The translations under genes were made by a program, and so were the position numbers. A stretch of 8,571 nt of DNA from Candidatus Zymogenus sp. (GTDB lineage: Bacteria > Desulfobacterota > Zymogenia > Zymogenales > Zymogenaceae), in assembly GCA_030613285.1 (NCBI GenBank), contig JAUWME010000069.1, positions 1 to 8,571 on the forward strand, given 5' to 3'. This document shows, one piece after another, positions 1-5,638 of this stretch. The notes beneath the pieces are model-generated. The model was not told where the DNA came from and made no database searches. It saw nothing but the letters and a program-made list of their open reading frames with translations. The stretch's first letter is position 1; every line of letters starts with the position of its first letter.

Positions 1-456
1 ATCGACACGACTGGTGCCTTCAACAGCAAGACCTACGAAAAGATATTACAATTTACAGACCTCATCCTCCTTGACCTAAAACAGATGGATGAATCAATCC
101 ACAAAGAGCCGACAGGAGTGGGCCTTGCCAACATCTTAAAAAACGCAGAGATCTTTGGCGGTGGAAACATTCCCATCTGGGTGAGGACACCAATAATTCC
201 GGGAATGACGGATCAAGAGGAGAATATCGAGAAGGTCGCAAGATTCATCACAGAAAAAATGCCGGCAGTAGAGCGCTACGAGCTTTTGGCATTTAACAAC
301 CTCTGCACCGATAAATACAAGCGGCTTGACCTCAACTTCTCCCTTACAGATGCTCCCTTAATCGAAAGTGATCACATGGTAAAATTAGCCGAGATCGCCT
401 CAAAAGAGGGAGTCAAAGATGTCCGCTGGTCGGGGGCCACAAAGCTTGAAGATTGA
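1..456 (+). CDS. Glycyl-radical enzyme activating protein, C-terminal part (radical SAM), cut by the window edge
   Basis: The frame is open from base 1, so this is the last 151 residues of a longer protein; the ATG at 85 is internal. Such proteins use a 4Fe-4S cluster and S-adenosylmethionine to install a glycyl radical on a partner enzyme in the cytoplasm. What is visible: a DTTGAF segment, then LLDLKQMD…HK..TGV around residues 23-40, then WVRTPIIPGMTD near residues 60-71, and YELLAFNN near 95. This order (D.K.MD, TGV, R.P.IPG, ELL) matches pyruvate-formate-lyase-activase-like proteins. The CxxxCxxC cluster motif would lie upstream and cannot be seen. The C-terminus is less usual: the canonical ELLPYHRLG..KY is replaced by ELLAFNNLCTDKYKRL, and the protein ends in VRWSGAT. 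The glycyl-radical enzyme partner is not in the window, so the substrate is unknown. The TGA stop is at 454-456. Confidence 0.87.
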   Translation: MDTTGAFNSKTYEKILQFTDLILLDLKQMDESIHKEPTGVGLANILKNAEIFGGGNIPIWVRTPIIPGMTDQEENIEKVARFITEKMPAVERYELLAFNNLCTDKYKRLDLNFSLTDAPLIESDHMVKLAEIASKEGVKDVRWSGATKLED

Positions 457-472
457 ACTTGATGACAATATG

Positions 473-646
473 GCTGTTCCAAGGTGTGTTTGGCTAATAG
501 TTGGATGACTGTTCTAAAGTGTGTTGGGCTTCCCAGATTAAGTAAGTTGGTAGAATGGTTGCTCCAAGGTGTGTTGGACTAACAGCTGGTTGTTTTGGAT
601 GACAGTTGCAGATTGTATTAGGTTAATAGCTGGTTGTTTTAAATGG
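473..646 (+). repeat. Degenerate direct repeats between the activase and flavoprotein genes
   Basis: Four imperfect copies of a G/T-rich unit lie head to tail. The core AAGGTGTGTT occurs at 481-490 and 566-575, with variants at 516-525 (AAAGTGTGTT) and 610-619 (AGATTGTATT). The tail AACAGCTGGTTGTTTT at 581-596 recurs at 625-640 with 15 of 16 bases identical. Spacing is irregular (35, 50 and 44 bp). No coding frame runs through it. It fills nearly all of the 237-bp gap and its function is unknown. Confidence 0.6.
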
Positions 647-680
647 ATTGAATAAATTATTTTTTACGCAAAACTATTTT

Positions 681-686
681 GAGGAG
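681..686 (+). promoter_or_regulatory. Ribosome binding site that fixes the flavoprotein start
   Basis: GAGGAG sits 7 nt before the ATG at 694. An in-frame TTG at 679 would extend the protein by five residues but overlaps this Shine-Dalgarno sequence and has none of its own, so the ATG is preferred. Confidence 0.75.
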
Positions 687-693
687 AAATCTT

Positions 694-1494
694 ATGTTCC
701 TGCCCGAAGAACTCTATAATCTCTACTCCGAGCCGATGATAGCCAAGTTCTTGGCCACACTGGATAAGGATGGAAAACCAAATGTCTCCTTTATCGCATC
801 CATCGACACCTGGGAGCCCGACTCAGACTTTCTCATCTTCGGTGAGTTCTTGATGTGGAAGACTCTTGATAACTTAAAACTAAACAAAAAAGTCGGGACG
901 ATGGCGGTAAACATTGACCTCAAGTACGGCCAAATCAACGGGGACTTCAACGATGACCTCGTTAATGTGGGGCCATATTTTGACAAGATCGCCTACAACG
1001 AGATGTTCCGCTACAACTCCTACACCAAGATACGAAATGCGGGCACCATCAAGATGAAAGAGCATTTTCCGGTGGGAAAGATCGGAAAGCTCGAAATCGT
1101 GGGGGATTTGTTCGCCGTCAAGGGAAAGAAGAGTAAGTTTAAGGGTAATGATGGGGTTGAAATCCCCTTGACCGTAAAGGAGAAATTTGACCAGATGCAG
1201 GCGATAAAAGCCATCGCCTTTGTCCCGGAAGGAAAGGAGTACCCCTTTATTTCGCCGGTAATGTCTCTCTATCCCATAGATGGAAAGTCCCTCGTATTTA
1301 AGGTCTCCAACTCCAACAAGGAGCTTTCTGGGCTGAAGAACGGCCAGGAAACTGCCATAATGGTGTTGACTATGGATCCCATCGTTTATCAGGTGAAAGG
1401 TCTTGTCGATTCCTTTGACGGGAAGTTCGGAAAGATTATTATCACCGAGGCCTTCAACTCTTCCCCACCATTGGCGGGCGAGAAGATCGCATAA
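694..1494 (+). CDS. Pyridoxamine 5'-phosphate oxidase-like flavoprotein with two split-barrel domains
   Basis: A 266-residue soluble protein with no signal peptide or membrane segment. The N-terminal domain (about residues 1-85) carries the usual FMN split-barrel pattern: a helix, then FLATLDKDGKPNVSFI, a hydrophobic strand (DFLIFGEF), the KTLDNLKLNKKVG segment that in this fold lies near the flavin phosphate, and a strand ending QINGDF. The C-terminal part (about 165-266) repeats the theme: IAFVPEGKEYPFISPVMSL, then LVFKVSNSNKELSGLKNGQETAIMVL, and a terminal FNSSPPLAGEKI. Family members bind FMN, F420 or haem, or reduce small molecules; the sequence does not say which. The ATG at 694 was chosen for its Shine-Dalgarno. 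A strong terminator follows 20 nt after the stop, so the gene closes its transcript. No clear promoter was found in the repeat tract upstream. Family is fairly sure, reaction unknown. Confidence 0.82.
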   Translation: MFLPEELYNLYSEPMIAKFLATLDKDGKPNVSFIASIDTWEPDSDFLIFGEFLMWKTLDNLKLNKKVGTMAVNIDLKYGQINGDFNDDLVNVGPYFDKIAYNEMFRYNSYTKIRNAGTIKMKEHFPVGKIGKLEIVGDLFAVKGKKSKFKGNDGVEIPLTVKEKFDQMQAIKAIAFVPEGKEYPFISPVMSLYPIDGKSLVFKVSNSNKELSGLKNGQETAIMVLTMDPIVYQVKGLVDSFDGKFGKIIITEAFNSSPPLAGEKIA

Positions 1495-1514
1495 TTGAGA
1501 TTACTGTAATAAAT

Positions 1515-1549
1515 AAAAGGGGGGCAAGTTTTACTTGCCCCCCTTTTTT
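1515..1549 (+). terminator. Strong intrinsic (rho-independent) terminator after the flavoprotein gene
   Basis: A perfect 15-bp stem (1515-1529 with 1533-1547) has six G-C pairs in a row (GGGGGG at 1519-1524, CCCCCC at 1538-1543) and a 3-nt TTT loop, and runs into TTTTTT at 1544-1549. A-tract and T-tract flank the stem symmetrically, so it could also work on the minus strand. Confidence 0.93.
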
Positions 1550-1554
1550 GATTG

Positions 1555-1675
1555 TGTCATCCTCCGCCTTGCCAAAAGCAGACGTGGCAATATCTTTTAC
1601 CACAAAAACCAAAAGCATATTGAGATTGCCGCGTCGTTCACAAGTCTAACGACTTGTTCACTCCTCGCAATGACA
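1555..1675 (+). repeat. Composite stem-loop repeat, copy A (about 121 bp, short terminal inverted repeats)
   Basis: The element starts TGTCAT and ends ATGACA. It has two stem-loop modules: 1555-1597 (with TTGCCA at 1569-1574 facing TGGCAA at 1585-1590) and 1622-1675 (GAGATTGCCGCG…GCAATGACA, with an inner hairpin ACAAGTC 1640-1646 / GACTTGT 1651-1657). They are joined by the A/C-rich linker ACCACAAAAACCAAAAGC. The reverse complement of 5264-5386 has the same order, nearly the same linker and the same ends, which defines the unit. No coding capacity. It resembles a paired REP/BIME-like or MITE-like non-autonomous element. Confidence 0.75.
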
Positions 1676-1763
1676 TTTCTTATTGTCTCTACCGCCAAAC
1701 ATTGAGCATAAGCCCATAAAATAGATAAGAAATTGATGTAATCAGAAAAATAAGCAAAATAAC

Positions 1764-1793
1764 TTGACAGATAACTCAAATTATGCCAATATT
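1764..1793 (+). promoter_or_regulatory. Candidate promoter of the Lrp-family gene
   Basis: A perfect -35 TTGACA at 1764-1769 is followed after 18 bp by AATATT at 1788-1793 (4 of 6 matches to the -10 consensus). The start point would be near 1800, about 35-45 nt before the gene. The -10 is weak, so this is tentative. Confidence 0.4.
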
Positions 1794-1835
1794 AAACCAA
1801 TATTTACAAATACATTAGCCTAAAAGGCAAAAAAG

Positions 1836-2288
1836 TTGGTTACTATGAATCTCGATACAATAAATATCAAAATAGTCAAACATCTCAAAGACGGCCGGAA
1901 ACCCTTCAAGGCAATCGCCGATGAAATGTCTGTTACAGAAAACACAATCCGGGCGCGGGTGCAAAAGATGATAAAAACCGGGGTGCTAAAAATCGTCGGC
2001 CTTGTAGATCCTGACACAATTGACAATCATCAAGTCATAATCATCGGCGTCAAGGTTGGCACCATGGACCTGCAAGAAAAAGGGAAAGAATTCACCACAC
2101 TCAAAGGGGTCGTCGCAGTCGGCGTCGTCACCGGAAGGTACGACCTTCTCCTGACCGTAATGCTCAACAACGAATTTGAACTCCTCGACTTTTTCAAAGA
2201 GGAGATGGCAAAAATCGAGGATGTAATCTCGACAGAGACATTCGTCCTGTTCAAAAATTTCGGCTGGCGAGTACCCTACACATTGTAA
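1836..2288 (+). CDS. Lrp/AsnC-family transcriptional regulator
   Basis: A 150-residue protein of the length usual for the family. Residues 5-52 form the DNA-binding domain: a leading helix (LDTINIKIVKHLKDG), then a helix-turn-helix in FKAIADEMSVTENTIRARVQKM, then a linker to the RAM ligand-binding/oligomerisation domain (about 66-147) with VVAVGVVTGRYDLLLTV, the typical G-x-Y-D turn, and a closing TETFVLFK strand. Family members assemble as dimers to octamers and sense amino acids. Start choice: TTG at 1836 has AAAGG 9 nt upstream; the in-frame ATG at 1845 lacks a well-placed Shine-Dalgarno, so the protein may begin with either. It lies 153 bp upstream of the fused lyase on the same strand with no terminator between them, so local regulation of that gene is likely, perhaps with some co-transcription. 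The amino acid sensed cannot be read from the sequence. Confidence 0.92.
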   Translation: MVTMNLDTINIKIVKHLKDGRKPFKAIADEMSVTENTIRARVQKMIKTGVLKIVGLVDPDTIDNHQVIIIGVKVGTMDLQEKGKEFTTLKGVVAVGVVTGRYDLLLTVMLNNEFELLDFFKEEMAKIEDVISTETFVLFKNFGWRVPYTL

Positions 2289-2384
2289 GACCCTGCGCAT
2301 TGCAAGTCCCTCTGTATTGTATGAAGATATGAAGGACGCTCCGAGATGTGAGGAAGTAAAGAGTGCCCCAAACGAATGCAATAA

Positions 2385-2401
2385 AAAATTTACTAAATTT
2401 T
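2385..2401. promoter_or_regulatory. AT-rich perfect palindrome, candidate operator
   Basis: AAAATTTA (2385-2392) and TAAATTTT (2394-2401) are exact inverted repeats around a single C at 2393. The site overlaps the -35 of the candidate lyase promoter and lies 41 bp before its start codon. AT-rich dyads are typical Lrp/AsnC targets, and the regulator gene is next door. AT-rich palindromes also arise by chance. Confidence 0.45.
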
Positions 2402-2417
2402 AAGTTAGCAATAAAAT
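2389..2417 (+). promoter_or_regulatory. Candidate promoter of the fused lyase gene
   Basis: TTTACT at 2389-2394 (4 of 6 matches to the -35 consensus) and TAAAAT at 2412-2417 (5 of 6 to the -10) are separated by exactly 17 bp. Transcription would begin near 2424, leaving a short leader with the ribosome site AAAGGTGA at 2431-2438. Confidence 0.5.
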
Positions 2418-2441
2418 CAATTTCATTTAAAAAGGTGAAGC

Positions 2442-5168
2442 ATGATATCAGAACCGTACAAAATCAAAGAAGTAAAAAAGATCGGGACAAAAAAACCCTT
2501 TGAGAGGTGGAACATCCTAAAAAAAGTTCAATTCAATACCTTTCACGTCAGCTCCGATTACATAACGTTTGATCTCGTCAGCCGTGGAATGTCGTCGTGG
2601 TCTCAATATCAAAAAGCGGCGTTTATGATTGGCGACGAGGCATACGCAGGGAGTAAAAACTACATCCACCTCAAACAAAGCGCCAAAGATATCCTTGGAC
2701 TTACGCAAATTGTGCCAACCCACAATGGAATCGGCGCCGAGAAACTGCTTGTAAAAACAATGCTCACAGAGGGACAAACCGTTCTCCACAACAGGTGTTG
2801 CACCGATGGACTTGTCGCTGCTAACGGCGGTATAAGCACCAACATCGCCAGCAAGGAGGCGCTCTCCTATCCGGAGCCGGACAAGTTCGGCGGCAATGTT
2901 GACATAAAGCTTCTGGAGAAAATAGTAAAGGAAAAGGGTGAGGATAAAATTGCCTATATTCATCTTGAAACGTGCCCAGCAGCCCTCAATGGTCAGCCGT
3001 TCTCCCTTGCCAACCTCAAGGCCGTGAGGAGTTTTACCGATTCCCATTCCATCCCACTAATAGTTGATACCTCCCACGTTTTGGAAAACGCCTACTGGAT
3101 ACAAAAAGTTGATGAGACCAACAGGGAACTATTAGATATTGCGCGGGAGATTATCGCCCTTTCCGATATTATCCTGATGGACGCCAGCCAAGATTGCCGT
3201 TCGGACACCGGCGGGCTTATTGCCAGTGACAATTCTGACTACTATGAAAAATTTACAAATCAGGTAGTTATTTATGAAGGGTTGCATACCTACGGCGGGA
3301 TGACCGGGCGGGCGATGGAGGTCTTTGCCGTTGGTATCGAGGAGATGCAGGAGTCAAAATATATTGAGTGGTACTCAAACCAGATTGCTTTCATCTACGA
3401 TACCCTGAAAGAAAAAGGCGTCCCCGGTTTTCGCGGCGGGAATGGCATCGCCCTTGATGTGGAAAACTTTCTGCCCCATCTCTCAAAAGATGACTTCCCA
3501 AAATTTGTCCTTGCCGCAAGCCTCTACATCCTTGGGGGGCTCAGGGGAAGCATTGATGGGACCTGGGAATACCATTCAGTCGGGGAGGGTAGGCGGATTC
3601 TCAATCTGGAGCTTCCGCGAAACGCCTATACAAGAAACCACCTGCTAAAGATTGCCAACGTAATCTGCTCTGCGTATGAACATAAGGATGAAATCTCCGG
3701 CCTGAGGCTTTTGAACGAACCGGAGTTTGTTGACCAAGCGATACTCGAACCGGAGCACTTTCGCCTCTTTGTTTCATTCCCTCAGGAAGAGGACTGGCGG
3801 GAGGGACTCTTTGAACCGTACAAGATCGCCATCTTTGAACCGCTCAAAATTACCGACAAGACCTACAGAAAAAAGGCCATGGAAGATGCGGGATATAACA
3901 CGTTTCTCCTCAATTCCGAAGATGTCTATATTGATCTGCTCACCGACAGCGGGACATCCGCCATGAGTTCCTTCCAGTGGGAGGGGATGACCAACTCCAT
4001 GGATACTCCCTACAGCAGCAAGCACTATCTGAATCTCGTTGATGAATTCAGAGACAGTCTCGGCTTTAATCACATAATCCCTACCCACCAAGGGAGAGTT
4101 GCAGAACATATCATGTCTCAGATAATGATAAAACCGGGACAGGTTGTGCCGGGCAATATGTACTTTACGACCACAAAACTCCATCAAGAGATGGCGGGGG
4201 GCATTTTTGCCGATGTAATCGTTGATGAGGCCCATGACCCCACAAGCGATTATCCTTGGAAGGGAAACATAAATATCAAGAAGCTGGAAGGTGAAATTGA
4301 GCGTGCAGGCCCCGAAAATGTAGCCTATATCAGTTTTGAGATGTCGGTTAATATGGCCGGCGGGCAGCCATTTTCTATGCAAAACTTAAAGGAGCTTTCT
4401 CACCTGTGTCAAAAACACGGTATCCCAATAATGTTTGATGCAACAAGGTGTGTTGAAAATGCATATATGATCAAAGTGAGGGATAAGGACTATTCCGAAA
4501 AACCTGTTAGAGAAATTCTAAGAGAGATGTTAAGCTACGGAGATGGATGCGCCATCAGCTGTAAGAAGGATTTTCTGGTCAACATGGGAGGTATACTTGC
4601 CTGCAACAGCGAAGAACTTGCAGATAAATTCCAGGGGATGTTACGGGTCTGGGAAGGTGAAATCACCAATGGCGGGCTCGACCCCAAAGACATGGAGGCC
4701 CTTCACCGGGGGCTCCTCGATTCCCTCGATGACGATTACATCCGAATGCGAATTGAACAGACCCAGGAGTTTGGCCAAAAACTAATTGACGCTGGGATAC
4801 CCATAGTTCATCCTCCCGGTTCTCATGCGATATTTATTGATGCAAGACGTTTTCTCCCCCATATCGATCAAGATCAATTCCCGGCACAGACACTTGCTGC
4901 TGCCATCTACATGGAAACTGGGGTGAGGACGATGGAGAGGGGAAACGTCTCAAAGGGTCGTAATCCTGAGACTGGAAAAAACTACCGCCCGGCTCTCGAA
5001 CTTGTTAGATGCACGATTCCGAGAAGGGTCTATTCAAATTCTCACTTCGATTACGTAGCTGAGGGGATTAGTCGTCTTTATGAAAAGAGGGACAAAATCG
5101 GTGGGCTTGAGTTTGTTTACGAACCGGAAGTCTTGCGCTTTTTTCAGGGCAGGTTTAAACCTAAATAA
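2442..5168 (+). CDS. Tandem-fused tyrosine phenol-lyase-type PLP enzyme: degenerate N-terminal half joined to a catalytic C-terminal half
   Basis: 908 residues, twice the usual ~456. Residues ~1-425 and ~457-908 are each a full aromatic amino acid beta-eliminating lyase domain (PLP fold type I); ~425-457 is a linker. In C. freundii TPL numbering the C-terminal half keeps phosphate loop Q550-G551-R552 (98-100), F575/T576 (123/124), N637 (185), D666/R669 (214/217), PLP lysine K709 (257), M831/R833 (379/381), R856 (404) and F900 (448). R833 within MERG points to TPL rather than tryptophanase, so L-tyrosine to phenol, pyruvate and ammonia is the best guess. The N-terminal half has lost these: N-G-I at 95-97, C120, A180, H212, Q250 for the lysine, D and N for the two arginines. 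It keeps E66, Y68 and Y284 (69, 71, 291), which the C-terminal half has lost or changed (D521, P523, N743). ATG at 2442 follows AAAGGTGA. The downstream neighbours converge on it. Family sure; activity and substrate inferred. Confidence 0.92.
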   Translation: MISEPYKIKEVKKIGTKKPFERWNILKKVQFNTFHVSSDYITFDLVSRGMSSWSQYQKAAFMIGDEAYAGSKNYIHLKQSAKDILGLTQIVPTHNGIGAEKLLVKTMLTEGQTVLHNRCCTDGLVAANGGISTNIASKEALSYPEPDKFGGNVDIKLLEKIVKEKGEDKIAYIHLETCPAALNGQPFSLANLKAVRSFTDSHSIPLIVDTSHVLENAYWIQKVDETNRELLDIAREIIALSDIILMDASQDCRSDTGGLIASDNSDYYEKFTNQVVIYEGLHTYGGMTGRAMEVFAVGIEEMQESKYIEWYSNQIAFIYDTLKEKGVPGFRGGNGIALDVENFLPHLSKDDFPKFVLAASLYILGGLRGSIDGTWEYHSVGEGRRILNLELPRNAYTRNHLLKIANVICSAYEHKDEISGLRLLNEPEFVDQAILEPEHFRLFVSFPQEEDWREGLFEPYKIAIFEPLKITDKTYRKKAMEDAGYNTFLLNSEDVYIDLLTDSGTSAMSSFQWEGMTNSMDTPYSSKHYLNLVDEFRDSLGFNHIIPTHQGRVAEHIMSQIMIKPGQVVPGNMYFTTTKLHQEMAGGIFADVIVDEAHDPTSDYPWKGNINIKKLEGEIERAGPENVAYISFEMSVNMAGGQPFSMQNLKELSHLCQKHGIPIMFDATRCVENAYMIKVRDKDYSEKPVREILREMLSYGDGCAISCKKDFLVNMGGILACNSEELADKFQGMLRVWEGEITNGGLDPKDMEALHRGLLDSLDDDYIRMRIEQTQEFGQKLIDAGIPIVHPPGSHAIFIDARRFLPHIDQDQFPAQTLAAAIYMETGVRTMERGNVSKGRNPETGKNYRPALELVRCTIPRRVYSNSHFDYVAEGISRLYEKRDKIGGLEFVYEPEVLRFFQGRFKPK

Positions 5169-5263
5169 TTGTGGCATTGAATTTGATTTAGTGGCTAATA
5201 CAGCTTTGAACTATTGAGATATTGATGTGGTTCAAAAACTACTATCTGTTATTCCCCCTTTAA

Positions 5264-5386
5264 TGTCATTCAAGATAAGTGATGATGCCCTCCGGACAGA
5301 TGAATGACAAAGCAATCTCAATATGGTTTTTGGTTTGTGTGGAAAAAGAGATTGTCATGCCTGACTTTGTCAAGCAGGCAATGACA
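5264..5386 (-). repeat. Composite stem-loop repeat, copy B (inverted relative to copy A)
   Basis: The 123-bp element begins TGTCATT (5264-5270) and ends AATGACA (5380-5386), an exact 7-bp terminal inverted repeat. Its reverse complement aligns with 1555-1675 in order: stem-loop, CCACACAAACCAAAAACC linker, CATATTGAGATTGC, second stem-loop. Linker and inner ends are nearly identical to copy A apart from a 1-nt shift, whereas the stem-loops differ. The module at 5348-5386 folds on TGCCTG (5358-5363) with CAGGCA (5375-5380). No coding capacity. Confidence 0.72.
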
Positions 5387-5524
5387 GAACAGAAAGGGAA
5401 CAAAAAAAGTAAGATACTTTTATCATAGTAGAGCCATCCTTTTTAAATGGAATTTTGCAGGCTGGGACGGAAGTATCAAAAACAGTGAGGGGTGATATTT
5501 CTGTTCGTCTGGTGATTGAAAAAC

Positions 5525-5579
5525 GAGATTGCCGCGTCGTTCATCCGACCAAAAGTCGGGATCTCTCCTCGCAATGACA
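5525..5579 (+). repeat. Single stem-loop module, copy C (half element)
   Basis: GAGATTGCCGCGTCGTTCA (5525-5543) and CTCCTCGCAATGACA (5565-5579) are identical to the arms of copy A at 1622-1640 and 1661-1675. The inner hairpin is different: CCGAC (5545-5549) pairs with GTCGG (5555-5559), in place of ACAAGTC/GACTTGT. The linker and second module are absent. Confidence 0.78.
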
Positions 5580-5638
5580 GCTTTTTTGAATCTTTTGTAT
5601 TGATTTATTACAAATCGCTTTGGTGGTTGTGCAAATAT

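Larger units (their letters stand above)
1495..1835. other. Intergenic region between the flavoprotein and Lrp-family genes
   Basis: No gene is seen in these 341 bases. They hold the terminator at 1515-1549, the composite stem-loop element at 1555-1675, and an AT-rich tail with a candidate promoter at 1764-1793. Bases 1676-1763 show nothing recognisable. Confidence 0.7.
5169..5638. other. Intergenic region between the convergent lyase and amidohydrolase genes
   Basis: No gene is seen in these 470 bases. They contain the composite stem-loop copy B (5264-5386) and the single module copy C (5525-5579). Bases 5169-5263 and 5387-5524 are AT-rich with nothing recognisable. No classical GC-stem plus T-tract terminator serves the lyase gene. 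Copy C, flanked by an A-run at 5519-5523 and TTTTTT at 5582-5587, is the nearest candidate for a shared terminator. Confidence 0.7.

Noticed and set aside
473..646. CRISPR array
   Set aside because: Repeats are imperfect, unequal in spacing and contain no unique spacers of constant length; no cas genes are present.
640..680. Promoter directly before the flavoprotein
   Set aside because: The region is AT-rich with several weak boxes, but no -35/-10 pair with acceptable matches and spacing stands out.
679..693. TTG at 679 as start of the flavoprotein
   Set aside because: It overlaps the GAGGAG ribosome site that serves the ATG at 694 and has no Shine-Dalgarno of its own.
1555..1675. Structured RNA or riboswitch upstream of the Lrp-family gene
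   Set aside because: The fold belongs to a dispersed repeat also found at 5264-5386 and 5525-5579 in other orientations and contexts, and it lies upstream of the likely promoter.
3774..4382. 202-residue open frame on the - strand inside the fused lyase
   Set aside because: The + strand protein here is strongly conserved with tyrosine phenol-lyase; the antisense frame shows no family pattern.
2442..5168. Two separate lyase genes or a sequencing-error fusion
   Set aside because: There is a single uninterrupted frame across the linker with no stop, no internal ribosome site near the second domain start, and reciprocal active-site changes that imply long co-evolution as one chain.
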